A DNA stretch of 13,755 bases from Chthoniobacter flavus (GTDB lineage Bacteria; Verrucomicrobiota; Verrucomicrobiia; Chthoniobacterales; Terrimicrobiaceae), in assembly GCA_945903555.1 (NCBI GenBank), contig CAMDOJ010000027.1, forward strand, positions 1-13,755, in the 5' to 3' direction. The notes under the pieces were generated by a model. It was not told the DNA's origin and ran no database searches. It worked only from the letters and a program-made list of their open reading frames with translations. Shown here piece by piece: positions 5,280 to 13,755 of this stretch (its first letter is position 1; each line of letters opens with the position of its first letter). A program made the position numbers and the translations under genes.

Positions 5280-8200
5280 ATGAAAAAAAGAAATAGAATT
5301 ATTCCCTTGTTCGTTTTTTTACTCTTTGTGGTTGGGTTTTGGTACTGCCTGCCGGGTTTAGTAAGTTTTGGGCGGGGTGTTTTTGGTGGCGCTGAAAGTC
5401 CAGAATCAAGAGAGACCACTGCGGGCTCACCAAAAGCGGGAGGGGTTGCAGAATTTTTATCAGAGCGATTCGCAAAAGCAAAAACACCTAATTCTGTATC
5501 GAGCCTATCGGACATTGATGGGTCTGGGAAGCCGCTTCCACTCGTATTCGGCGAGCAAGGCGATGTAACTCTTGCCGATGTTCCCAAGGGAAGATTTCAT
5601 TACCAGTTGGCTCGACTGTCGCCCGAAGCGCGGAATTTTGCATTGAAGAAGTTAGGTGAATTGAAGGTTCCTATAAACGATGTTGTATCGCTCAATGTTG
5701 ATGCCCAAGGCATGCTTTTTTACTCTTGTCCGCCCGTTCCTGATGCTTCCAAATACATCGCCCCTGCAGCTATTCCTGGGATGGCTGCATCGGTGCCCAT
5801 TTCCAACCCGCCTCTTCGACACAGTAACCCCGGAGCATCGAAGGTCATTTATCTCGACTTCAATGGACACATTGTTACTGGAACCAGTTGGGGGTCAGGT
5901 GCCACTTACAGGTGCGTGCCATTTGACCGAGATGGTGATGCCACTACCTTTAGTGACTCGGAACAGGCTTCGATCATAAATATCTGGGAGCGGATTGCAG
6001 AGGATTTTAAATCCTTTGATGTTGATGTGACCACGGAAGAGCCGACTTCGTTTACAACTACGACCGCGCGCGCTCTCATTACTCGAAATACGGATTCGAA
6101 TGGGGTCAATAACCCTTCTTCGACAGCTGGTGGCGTGGCTTATTTAGATGTTTTCGGTGAGGACGACTATGCGACCACTTACAGTCCAGCTTTTTCTTAT
6201 TACAATCAGTTGGGTAACGATGCAAACATAGCTGAGGCCACATCGCACGAAGTTGGGCATAATCTAGGGCTATCCCATGATGGCACGACATCCCAAGCCT
6301 ATTACGGTGGACATGGTTCAGGCGATACTTCATGGGGACCACTGATGGGAACTGGTTACGGGAGGAATTTTTCGCAATGGTCAAAAGGGGGTTATTACCA
6401 AGCGAACAACGTGCAGGATGATCTAGCAATCATTGCGGCAAAAATCCCTTACTCGACAGACGACTGCTCGGATATCATATCAGGCGCGCCTACGCTTACC
6501 CTCAGTGGAGATTCTTTTTCGAGCACTGGCGTCATCGGAACAAATACGGATGTGGATCTTTACAAATTCACGACCGACCAGACATCGGTCACTGTTAATT
6601 TGAGTTCTTACAAGAGCGCAACTGGAACATACGGCTGCAATCTCGGATTAAAACTGGAGTTACTGAATGCGAGTGGAGTTCTTGTTTCGGGTTCAAACTC
6701 AACCGGGCAACCGACCAGCAGGATGAGCCAGTCGATTTCTCCGGGCACCTACTACATCCGTGTTTCCAACTCTGGGACTGGATCGCCTTTAGCAAGTTCC
6801 CCCTCTGGATTTAACTCTTATGGAAGTATGGGGCAGTTCACTTTGTGGGGAAGTATGGGAGGTGGAAATAGCTCTCTAGCTCCAGTGGTTTCCACCGGAT
6901 CCGCAACTAGCTTGACTATTTCTGGTTCTACTCTTTCCGGAACGGTAAATCCACAAGGCCTAGCAAGCACCTGCTACTTTGAATACGGCACAACGACGTC
7001 CTACGGGTCTCAAACTGCGACGCAGTCGATAGCGGCAGGGAATGCAACCGCAAGTGTCAATGCAACGCTGACGGGTCTCTCGACTGCTACAACGTATTAC
7101 TATCGTATTGTGGCGGCAAACTCAGCTGGAGCGAGTTATGGAGCACAAGGTAGTTTTAGGACTGTCAGCACAACGAAAACACTAAGTTCGCTAGTGCTCA
7201 ATAGCGGGGTGCTAGCCCCAGTTTTCTCGTCTTTGACCACAGCATATAAATCCACGGTTGGTAGTAATGTTACCATTGTAACAGTCAATCCCACGGCGTC
7301 TGATTCCATGGCAACTATAAGTGTTAAGTTGAATGCAGGAAATTTTACGGCTGTTGCCTCTGGGTCAAATTCATCTTCATTAGCACTCAATTCGGGTAAC
7401 AATACAATTTCTGTTCGGGTAACTGCCCAAGATGGTGGGAACACCCAGAATTATAATTTGGTTGTTAATCGGCTACCCTCAGCATACGCCGACCTTGACT
7501 CGCTTTCCTTGAGTGCGGGAGCGTTCAGTCCTGCATTTAATACCTCGACTGGCAACTATGCGTTAACTGTTCCCAATACCACAGGTAACACCACCCTCAC
7601 AGCGACAATGCTAGCGGGGGGAGGCAAGATTGAGTTGCAATTGAACGGAGCCGGGTTCAAAGCCCTCACTTCCGGTGTAGCAAGCCCTGTCCTCAACCTA
7701 GTGGGAGGAAATAATACATTGGATGTTCGAGTAACAGCTCCAGATAATGTGACAATAAAAACCTACCGAGTGCTTGTTACTCGGACTCCCTCAAGCGTCG
7801 ACCTAAGCGCCTTGGTTGTAAAATCTAGCTTGGCTACGCACGCATTTTCGCCGGTTTTTAGTGCATCGACGTCGAATTATAGTCTCACCCTCCCAAATTC
7901 CATCGCGGCCGTTTCTGTGACGCCGACTGCACTGGAGTCAAATTCGATTGTTTCAGTCCGCTACAATAGCGCCAACTACACAACGTTACCGATTAATAGG
8001 GCCAGCGCGCTCTTTCCGATGGGTGTTGGATCTAATCGTATCAGTATTCGACTTCTTTCAGACGATAAATTGACATCTAAAGTATATGGCGTGGATGTGA
8101 ATCGTCTTGCAGCTCCTGTTGCCTATACCGCAAGTAACATAACTTCATCCTCAGCTAGACTTGGTGGCGCCGTTGATTACAGATCATCAAGCCCAGCATT

Positions 8201-9869
8201 TCAGCTTGGTAAAACGTCAAGCTATGGGTCAAATCTTTCTGTGACGATGAATGGATCTTCCGCCATGATTCCTGTCTCGACGGCATTGTCTGGACTTGAG
8301 GCTTCGACACTTTACTACTACAGATTGGTGAGCCTTTACAATGGATTCACTGATGTGAGTGCAGGTGGCAGTTTTGTGACTCCCATTCGTCGGGCTATCG
8401 GAATTATTGCGCTGAGTGGAGGAAATGCAACGGGAATAACATCCTCTTCATCAGTTTTTTCGGCATTTGGAAATCCTGTCACTAATGTTGATGGCGATAT
8501 CGCCTACCAAGGAACTGCCATATTTACAGGTTCCAGTAATTCAAATAACTCTGGGATTTGGGCTACAGTTGGCGGGGTGACGCGCTTGGTAGTTCGTACG
8601 GGATCAAGTGCTCCTGGTGGCGGTGTATTTGATAAATTGAGCGATCCCGTTATGAATGCAGATGGTCGTATTGCTTTTACTGGTTCGCTTCTAGTCGGGA
8701 ATGGCAATGTGACTACGCAAACGAAAGCTGGAATCTGGCAGGCCACCCCTGCGGGTGTCCCATCTCTAGTGGCAAGGACTGGAAGCGTGGCTCCAGATAC
8801 TGGCGGGGCAACGTTCTCTCTCTTCAACCGAATTGTTCTGCCAGATACTGGCGGGGTAGCCTTTACTGCCTCTTTGCTAACTGGCGTTGGTAATGTCACG
8901 AATAGTAACAAGATGGGGCTATGGGTTACGCAATCAAATGGATCGGTTCGATTGGCAGCCCGTATTGCTGGTAATCCAACGCCCACACTCTCGTCTCTTT
9001 CTATTTTTAATGCTGAGACGGCACTCAATGGTCAAGGGCGGCATTACAATAGTGGGGGTAACTTGATTGTTACGGCTGGATTCACAACTGGGGCGAGTGG
9101 GATTTACAAAATCCAAACATCAAACTTAACCCTATCGCCAATTATAACGACAACATCGACGGTTCCAGGAATTTCTGGTGCCACATTCAGCGCGTTCGGA
9201 AACCCTGTATTAAACAACAATAATAGTCTTGCAGTCAGCGCTACCGTGACTGGTACGGGATTTTCCAACAGTAACAACCAAGGTATTTGGCTAATTAATG
9301 GGAATGGAACTGGCTCGCTTCGAGTGCGTAATGGTCAAGTCAATACGGATGGAACGATCTTCGCGCAAATTGGAGCTCCTGCTTTAAATAATAATGGCGA
9401 AATCGCATTTATAGGCGCTCTTAAGACCGCTACGGGTAACGTCACGAAAGCGGATGCAATCCGGATCTGGAAGATCGCAGCCAATGGCACGATTCAACTT
9501 GTTGCGAAAGCGAGTGGGTCTGCACCAAACTTAACTGGTGCTGTATTTCAAACGTTTACCCAGTTGGCCTATCCCGACGATAGTGGTGTGATATTTGTAG
9601 CTACGCTTACCGTTGGCACGGGTGGTATTACGACCGGAAATAATAAGGGTATTTGGGCTGTCAATGCTCTCGGAGCAACGGAGCTTCTCATCCGAACAGG
9701 TGATTCACTGACAGTCAATGGAGCCATCAAAACCATCGCGGATCTCCTCATATTCACAAGTTCCGCAGATATATGTGGTGCTACCCGACAGGTCACATCA
9801 GCTGGTGACCTTGTTTATAAGGTGAGATTCACAGACGGCACCTTCGGTTTATTGGAGTCACTGCAATAG
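5280..9869 (+). CDS. giant secreted metzincin zinc protease with PPC, FN3-like, cadherin-like and C-terminal repeat domains
   Basis: This 1529-residue protein has an N-terminal signal or anchor helix (7-28, with no lipobox) and a propeptide of about 30-180. The catalytic domain is about 185-390, with an L-D-F-N-G-H strand, F-D-V-D-V-T-T-E, the zinc motif H-E-V-G-H-N-L-G-L-S-H-D (H323, E324, H327, H333, D334) and a probable Met-turn at M356 (L-M-G-T-G). This is the metzincin pattern HExxHxxGxxH. Residues about 395-525 resemble a bacterial pre-peptidase C-terminal domain (D-V-D-L-Y-K-F, S-P-G-T-Y-Y-I-R-V). FN3-like modules lie at about 533-629 and 944-1035, with three cadherin-like beta sandwiches (PF12733 type) at about 634-731, 738-835 and 840-942. 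Residues 1037-1529 carry about eight repeats of some 61 residues, resembling DUF7453-type propeller proteins. No PEP-CTERM or T9SS tail was seen. It is probably a secreted protease for proteins or surface adhesion. The ATG at 5280 has no Shine-Dalgarno. Confidence 0.9.
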   Translation: MKKRNRIIPLFVFLLFVVGFWYCLPGLVSFGRGVFGGAESPESRETTAGSPKAGGVAEFLSERFAKAKTPNSVSSLSDIDGSGKPLPLVFGEQGDVTLADVPKGRFHYQLARLSPEARNFALKKLGELKVPINDVVSLNVDAQGMLFYSCPPVPDASKYIAPAAIPGMAASVPISNPPLRHSNPGASKVIYLDFNGHIVTGTSWGSGATYRCVPFDRDGDATTFSDSEQASIINIWERIAEDFKSFDVDVTTEEPTSFTTTTARALITRNTDSNGVNNPSSTAGGVAYLDVFGEDDYATTYSPAFSYYNQLGNDANIAEATSHEVGHNLGLSHDGTTSQAYYGGHGSGDTSWGPLMGTGYGRNFSQWSKGGYYQANNVQDDLAIIAAKIPYSTDDCSDIISGAPTLTLSGDSFSSTGVIGTNTDVDLYKFTTDQTSVTVNLSSYKSATGTYGCNLGLKLELLNASGVLVSGSNSTGQPTSRMSQSISPGTYYIRVSNSGTGSPLASSPSGFNSYGSMGQFTLWGSMGGGNSSLAPVVSTGSATSLTISGSTLSGTVNPQGLASTCYFEYGTTTSYGSQTATQSIAAGNATASVNATLTGLSTATTYYYRIVAANSAGASYGAQGSFRTVSTTKTLSSLVLNSGVLAPVFSSLTTAYKSTVGSNVTIVTVNPTASDSMATISVKLNAGNFTAVASGSNSSSLALNSGNNTISVRVTAQDGGNTQNYNLVVNRLPSAYADLDSLSLSAGAFSPAFNTSTGNYALTVPNTTGNTTLTATMLAGGGKIELQLNGAGFKALTSGVASPVLNLVGGNNTLDVRVTAPDNVTIKTYRVLVTRTPSSVDLSALVVKSSLATHAFSPVFSASTSNYSLTLPNSIAAVSVTPTALESNSIVSVRYNSANYTTLPINRASALFPMGVGSNRISIRLLSDDKLTSKVYGVDVNRLAAPVAYTASNITSSSARLGGAVDYRSSSPAFQLGKTSSYGSNLSVTMNGSSAMIPVSTALSGLEASTLYYYRLVSLYNGFTDVSAGGSFVTPIRRAIGIIALSGGNATGITSSSSVFSAFGNPVTNVDGDIAYQGTAIFTGSSNSNNSGIWATVGGVTRLVVRTGSSAPGGGVFDKLSDPVMNADGRIAFTGSLLVGNGNVTTQTKAGIWQATPAGVPSLVARTGSVAPDTGGATFSLFNRIVLPDTGGVAFTASLLTGVGNVTNSNKMGLWVTQSNGSVRLAARIAGNPTPTLSSLSIFNAETALNGQGRHYNSGGNLIVTAGFTTGASGIYKIQTSNLTLSPIITTTSTVPGISGATFSAFGNPVLNNNNSLAVSATVTGTGFSNSNNQGIWLINGNGTGSLRVRNGQVNTDGTIFAQIGAPALNNNGEIAFIGALKTATGNVTKADAIRIWKIAANGTIQLVAKASGSAPNLTGAVFQTFTQLAYPDDSGVIFVATLTVGTGGITTGNNKGIWAVNALGATELLIRTGDSLTVNGAIKTIADLLIFTSSADICGATRQVTSAGDLVYKVRFTDGTFGLLESLQ

Positions 9870-9899
9870 AATCCGTTGGTGCTCGATGACGTAAAATGA

Positions 9900-10712
9900 T
9901 TAAGCCTTTTGCTTGATGGCTTGGGCGATGGGGGCGACGAAAGAGGCGATTTCGGAGTTGAGATCCGGATGAGCGCCAAATTCTCCGATGCGCCGGACGA
10001 TGGCGCTGCCGACGACAACAGCATCGCATTCCTTCGCGACCTCAGCGGCTTGTTCGGGGGTGGAAATGCCGAATCCGACGGCGATGGGAAGGTTCGTGTG
10101 GGATTTGATTTCGCGCACTTGTGATCCGATGCTGGCCGAGAGGCTAGTTTGCTCGCCGGTCACACCTTCGCGGGAGACGTAGTAAATGAAGCCCTCTGCG
10201 GATTTCGCAATCAGTTCCATGCGTTCGGGCGGTGTGGTGGGAGCAATGAGTCGAATGGCCAGGAGACTGTGGGACTTCATGAGCTCGGCGTTGCGTGCGG
10301 CTTCATCTGGGGGAAGATCGAGGATCAGAACGCCATCCGCGCCGGCGGCGGAAGCATCTGCATGGAACTTGTCGAAGCCATAGACATAAACCGGGTTCAA
10401 ATAAGTAAAGAGGACGATCGGGATTTCCGAGGTCGCGCGGATCTTTTTCACTGCATCAAGCACTCCCAGTACGCTAGCGCCGGCATTGATGGCGCGACTC
10501 GATGCCGCTTGGATCGTGGCCCCATCGGCAAGGGGATCGGAAAATGGGATGCCGAGTTCGATGATGTCCACGCCTGATTTTTCGAGAGTGGCTACCAGTG
10601 AAACTGTCGTGTCAAGTGTCGGATCGCCTGCCGTGATGTAGGCAATGAAGGCGCATTGGTTGGCGGTTCGAAGCGATTGAAATTTGGTCTCGATGCGATT
10701 TGGCGTGCTCAT
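9900..10712 (-). CDS. trpA: tryptophan synthase alpha subunit
   Basis: This 270-residue cytoplasmic TIM-barrel enzyme cleaves indole-3-glycerol phosphate to indole and glyceraldehyde-3-phosphate. It passes indole through the tunnel to the beta subunit TrpB. Diagnostic segments are I-E-L-G-I-P-F-S-D-P-L-A-D-G (51-64), containing the catalytic E52 and D63 (E. coli Glu49 and Asp60), L-I-L-D-L-P-P (129-135), S-R-E-G-V-T-G-E (180-187, the mobile loop 6), and the phosphate-binding V-G-F-G-I-S (212-217) and V-V-G-S-A-I-V (233-239). Length is typical (about 268). The ATG overlaps the mnmG stop by 4 bp, so translation is likely coupled to mnmG. No trpB is in the window; the gene ends 30 bp from the convergent metzincin stop. 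All key residues appear intact. Confidence 0.97.
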   Translation of the reverse strand: MSTPNRIETKFQSLRTANQCAFIAYITAGDPTLDTTVSLVATLEKSGVDIIELGIPFSDPLADGATIQAASSRAINAGASVLGVLDAVKKIRATSEIPIVLFTYLNPVYVYGFDKFHADASAAGADGVLILDLPPDEAARNAELMKSHSLLAIRLIAPTTPPERMELIAKSAEGFIYYVSREGVTGEQTSLSASIGSQVREIKSHTNLPIAVGFGISTPEQAAEVAKECDAVVVGSAIVRRIGEFGAHPDLNSEIASFVAPIAQAIKQKA

Positions 10713-12589
10713 AGTATGGAAATATTTTCGGTGCCCCGGGTGATCCAGATTCCGAGTAGGGCGATATCGGCGGGAGTGACCCCACTGATGCGGGCTGCTT
10801 GGCCGAGGGTCTCAGGGCGGATTTGAGTGAGTTTCTGAACGGCCTCGGTGCGAAGGCCGTTGATTTTGGAGTAGTCGAGCCAATCAGGGATGGCCTTGTT
10901 CTCGTGCCTAGCAGTCCGCGCGATCTGCTCTTCTTGGCGCGTCAGATAGCCTGCGTATTTCAAATCAGTTTCGATTTGCTCCCAAACTGGGATGGGAAAT
11001 TGAGAGAGGATTTCGGAGGGAACGGACTGCCAGGTGTTTTCGGGGCGTTTGAGCCAACGTTCGAGCGGGATGGCATCCACTTTGAACTCTTTGAGGCGGG
11101 CCTTGAGTGACGTAAATTGGGCGTGCTTCTCACGGAAGCGGGAAGTGCGATCGGGATCGGCAAGACCGAGTTCGATGGCTTTGCCTGTGAGGCGGAGATC
11201 CGCGTTGTCCTGCCTGAGAAGGAGGCGATATTCGGCCCGACTGGTGAACATACGGTAGGGCTCGGGGGTGCCGCGAGTCACGAGGTCATCCAGTAAAACG
11301 CCGATGTAGCCTTCATGACGTGCGATAGTAAGGGCTGGGCGGCTGAGGTACTTTAGTGCGGCATTGGCGCCAGCAACCAAGCCCTGTGCGGCGGCCTCTT
11401 CGTATCCCGAGGTGCCGTTGATTTGTCCTGCAAAATAAAGGCCAGGCATCCGCTTGGTCTCGAGGGTGGTGTGAAGTTGCGTGGGCGGGCAGTAATCGTA
11501 TTCGACCGCATAGCCAGGACGAAGGATCTCGGCATTCTCGAGTCCGGGAACGCTACGGATGAACGCGTATTGAACATCAAACGGAAGGCTGGTGGAAACG
11601 CCGTTGACGTAGATTTCATCACTATGGCGGCCTTCGGGCTCTAGAAAAAGTTGGTGTTGGTTTTTCTCTGCAAACTTGACCACCTTGTCTTCAATGCTTG
11701 GGCAGTAGCGGGGCCCCACGCCTTCGATGACACCCGAATAAAGCGGAGATTTATGGAGGTTAGAACGGATGATCTCGTGGGTGGCGGGAGTCGTGTGGGT
11801 GATCCAGCAGGGAATCTGGCGTGCGTGAAAAGCCCCATCACGCCACTCGTTGAGTGTAAAAATATCATCCTCGCCGCGACGGATGGTATCCGCCATGAAG
11901 CTGAAGAGTGGAGCGGGTTCATCTCCGTGCTGAGCTTCGCATTTCGAGAAATCAATGCTCTTCGCTAGGAGTCGGCATGGCGTGCCAGTCTTGAAGCGGG
12001 CGACTTCAAAACCGAGTTCGCGCAGGCAATCGCTGAACGTGGAAACTGTGTCACCAAGGCGTCCGCCGGCTTGGTTGCGAAGTCCCACATGGAGGAGTCC
12101 GCGCATGAAGGTGCCTGTGGTGACGACCACGGAGCGTGTGTTGAAGCGGAGTCCGAGGTTCGTCTCCAGTGCCTCGACGCCATTGTCGCCGGTGATGAGG
12201 TTGGTCACATTAGCCTGCTTCACGTCGAGGTGAGGTTGGCGTTCCAAGAGCACTTTCATCCGGAACTGGTAGGCTTTTTTATCACATTGAGCGCGGGGCG
12301 CGCGGACGCTTGGTCCTTTTGTGGCATTGAGCATGCGGAACTGGATGCCGGTGGCGTCCGTATTGAGTGCCATGGCGCCACCGAGGGCGTCGATCTCACG
12401 AACCATGTGTCCTTTGGCGAGTCCACCTATCGCGGGATTGCAGGACATCTGGCCGACGGTATCCGCGTTCTGAGTGAGCAAAAGCGTCTGGCAACCGAGG
12501 CGGGCTGAGGCCAAGGCGGCTTCAATGCCAGCGTGGCCTGCACCAATCACAACAACGTCGTAGTTTTTTGGGTAAACGAAGTCGCTCAA
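10709..12589 (-). CDS. mnmG: tRNA uridine-5-carboxymethylaminomethyl modification enzyme MnmG (GidA)
   Basis: This 626-residue flavoprotein works with the GTPase MnmE to build the carboxymethylaminomethyl group at U34 of certain tRNAs, using FAD, NADH and methylene-THF. The dinucleotide-binding motif G-A-G-H-A-G lies at 16-21. The GidA signature is S-C-N-P-A-I-G-G-L-A-K-G-H (49-61, C50). A second conserved cysteine sits in R-Y-C-P-S-I-E-D-K (294-302, C296), and G-T-S-G-Y-E-E-A-A-A-Q-G (392-403) is the second family signature. The helical C-terminus (about 550-626) that binds MnmE and tRNA is complete. Length matches E. coli (629). The start is a TTG at 12587-12589: there is no ATG or GTG upstream before an in-frame TGA, and the next ATG would lose the FAD motif. 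No Shine-Dalgarno is visible. It overlaps trpA by 4 bp downstream. Confidence 0.97.
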   Translation of the reverse strand: MSDFVYPKNYDVVVIGAGHAGIEAALASARLGCQTLLLTQNADTVGQMSCNPAIGGLAKGHMVREIDALGGAMALNTDATGIQFRMLNATKGPSVRAPRAQCDKKAYQFRMKVLLERQPHLDVKQANVTNLITGDNGVEALETNLGLRFNTRSVVVTTGTFMRGLLHVGLRNQAGGRLGDTVSTFSDCLRELGFEVARFKTGTPCRLLAKSIDFSKCEAQHGDEPAPLFSFMADTIRRGEDDIFTLNEWRDGAFHARQIPCWITHTTPATHEIIRSNLHKSPLYSGVIEGVGPRYCPSIEDKVVKFAEKNQHQLFLEPEGRHSDEIYVNGVSTSLPFDVQYAFIRSVPGLENAEILRPGYAVEYDYCPPTQLHTTLETKRMPGLYFAGQINGTSGYEEAAAQGLVAGANAALKYLSRPALTIARHEGYIGVLLDDLVTRGTPEPYRMFTSRAEYRLLLRQDNADLRLTGKAIELGLADPDRTSRFREKHAQFTSLKARLKEFKVDAIPLERWLKRPENTWQSVPSEILSQFPIPVWEQIETDLKYAGYLTRQEEQIARTARHENKAIPDWLDYSKINGLRTEAVQKLTQIRPETLGQAARISGVTPADIALLGIWITRGTENISIL

Positions 12590-12768
12590 GTTAGTTTGAT
12601 ACGATGCCGGGTGCGGGAAGCGTCATTTGCAGATCGGACCGAAGCCAGCAGTAGCGCCATTGAGAATGTCCCAAATTTCATAACATTTGAGATCATGGAG
12701 CAAGGACGCCTGAGGCTCAACGAAAAAGCCATGTGCTTATGGTTCAGTGCCAGACTAGCAAGTGGGAA
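12590..12768. other. spacer between transporter gene and mnmG
   Basis: These 179 bp lie between the substrate-binding protein stop and the mnmG start, both on the minus strand. I see no gene, no clear terminator hairpin with a T-tract and no convincing promoter. The mnmG promoter must lie here if the genes are not co-transcribed. Confidence 0.3.
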
Positions 12769-13755
12769 TTATTTTTTGCGGATTTTTCTTAGCGGGTGTT
12801 CGTCGAGGACATTGGCGCGAATGCCGTCGAACTTCGTTGGATCGTAGAGTTGAATGCCAACGTAGTAGTAAATCGGGCAGACGGGGATGGCGTTTTTCAC
12901 AAGTAAATCCTCGGCTTCTCGCAGGATTTCAAAGCGGCGAGAGGGATTGAGCTCGCGCGATGCCGTGGCGATGAGGGTATCGTAGTCCGTCGAGCGCCAA
13001 CCGGTACGGTTGTTGCCGCCACCAGTGAGGAACATATCGAGGAAAGTATTTGGGTCCGCGTAGTCGCCGACCCAACTGGATCGGGCGATGTCGTAGTCCA
13101 GAAGCGAAAGCGAGTTGAGATAAACTTTCCACTCTTGGCGAACGAGGTTCACATTCACTCCAAGCGAGTCGCGCCACATGTTTTGGAGTTCCACGGCGAT
13201 GGCTTCATTGAGTTCACTCTTACTATAAAGGTAGTTCACATTGGGAAACCCCTTTCCAGCGGGAAATCCTGCCTCGGCTAGCAGTCTTGCCGCCTGTGCG
13301 GGATCAAATACCAATCCATCAGTGCCCTTGAATCCGGCTATCCCAGGCGGAACGAAGCCACTCGCGGGGAGTTCCCCTGCGCGAGTGATTTTATCCACGA
13401 TGCGATTTTTATCTACGGCTAGAGTGAAGGCGCGGCGCACACGTTCATCCTTGAAGGGACCGCGATCGCAATTGTAGCGCAGGAAGTAGATTCCTAAAAA
13501 TGGGGTTGCATGAAAGTCTGTGCGTTTTTTTAAATCCTCCAGCAAGGCCGGAGGTACGAGACCCTTGTCCATCATCAGATCGGCAAGTCCGCTGGAGTAA
13601 AAATTAAAAGCCACATTTGCATCTGAAATCGGAAGAACGTCGATGGTTTCCAGTGCTACGTTTTTCGAGTCCCAATAGTGAGCGTTTTTGCGAAGGCGGA
13701 TTTTGTCATTAATACGCCATGCCTCTAACGTATAGGCCCCATTGGAAATCATGTT
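12769..13755 (-). CDS. peptide/nickel-type ABC transporter substrate-binding protein, 5'-truncated
   Basis: The frame is open through the window edge (Asn codon at 13753-13755 before Met), so about 328 C-terminal residues of an SBP_bac_5 (OppA/DppA) family protein are present. The N-terminus with its signal peptide is missing. Family landmarks are I-S-N-G-A-Y-T-L-E-A-W at the start (equivalent of the G-P-Y-x-L lobe strand), L-R-K-N-A-H-Y-W-D (about 20-28), V-R-R-A-F-T-L-A-V-D-K (about 105-115), A-R-L-L-A-E-A-G-F-P (about 149-158) and the Y-D-I-A-R-S-S-W-V-G-D-Y-A-D-P (about 217-231) region near the ligand pocket. It should bind oligopeptides or a similar solute in the periplasm and deliver it to a permease. 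Ligand specificity cannot be inferred. Permease and ATPase genes are not in the window. Confidence 0.9.
   Translation of the reverse strand, partial: NMISNGAYTLEAWRINDKIRLRKNAHYWDSKNVALETIDVLPISDANVAFNFYSSGLADLMMDKGLVPPALLEDLKKRTDFHATPFLGIYFLRYNCDRGPFKDERVRRAFTLAVDKNRIVDKITRAGELPASGFVPPGIAGFKGTDGLVFDPAQAARLLAEAGFPAGKGFPNVNYLYSKSELNEAIAVELQNMWRDSLGVNVNLVRQEWKVYLNSLSLLDYDIARSSWVGDYADPNTFLDMFLTGGGNNRTGWRSTDYDTLIATASRELNPSRRFEILREAEDLLVKNAIPVCPIYYYVGIQLYDPTKFDGIRANVLDEHPLRKIRKK

Noticed and set aside
8793..8856. 16-bp direct repeat CCAGATACTGGCGGGG at 8793-8808 and 8841-8856
   Set aside because: In frame and within two similar P-D-T-G-G turns of the repeat domain. It reflects protein repeat structure rather than a mobile or regulatory repeat.
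8504..9028. 174-codon antisense open frame inside the metzincin gene
   Set aside because: It lies wholly opposite the repeat domain of a well-supported gene, has no recognisable family and is explained by codon bias of the sense strand.
9870..9899. Possible terminator between the convergent metzincin and trpA genes
   Set aside because: Only 30 bp, with no stem of useful length and no T-tract on either strand.
12700..12768. Possible terminator after the substrate-binding protein gene
   Set aside because: A short AAGC/GCTT pairing with a following T-run on the minus strand is only 4 bp, too weak to call.

Overview
The window looks like a stretch of a free-living Gram-negative bacterial chromosome. 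The domain repertoire suggests Verrucomicrobiota or a close PVC relative: a secreted SGNH hydrolase fused to a GH43-type propeller, and a giant metzincin with cadherin-like sandwiches and a C-terminal set of roughly 61-residue repeats. Weak or absent Shine-Dalgarno sequences fit this but do not prove it. No rRNA, tRNA, complete insertion sequence or CRISPR array was seen.

Layout, left to right. Positions 2-511 (+) hold the C-terminal part of a secreted-type alpha/beta hydrolase cut by the window edge. Next come 347 bp without a convincing gene, then a compact AT-richer type II toxin-antitoxin pair at 859-1387 (+). A strong hairpin follows the pair. Positions 1634-3775 (+) encode a secreted 713-residue two-module carbohydrate-active protein. 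Positions 3776-4440 are a scrambled patch: a truncated copy of the 3' end of a DUF3147 gene, a long AT-rich hairpin and an unrecognised GC-rich open frame without an ATG. The intact DUF3147 membrane protein follows at 4444-4800 (-). Positions 4801-5279 are intergenic, with a REP-like palindrome and the upstream region of the next gene. Positions 5280-9869 (+) encode a 1529-residue secreted or surface metalloprotease.

The right-hand third is conserved housekeeping on the minus strand, reading leftwards: a peptide-type ABC transporter substrate-binding protein (partial, 12769 to the window end), mnmG (tRNA modification) and trpA (tryptophan synthase alpha). mnmG and trpA overlap by 4 bp and are probably one translationally coupled unit. 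trpA converges on the metalloprotease gene with only 30 bp between the stops.

The window does not show an obvious multi-gene novel system. The items most worth a second look are the SGNH-propeller fusion, the repeat architecture and possible cysteine switch of the metzincin, the duplicated and internally deleted DUF3147 gene, and the detachment of trpA from other trp genes in an mnmG operon.
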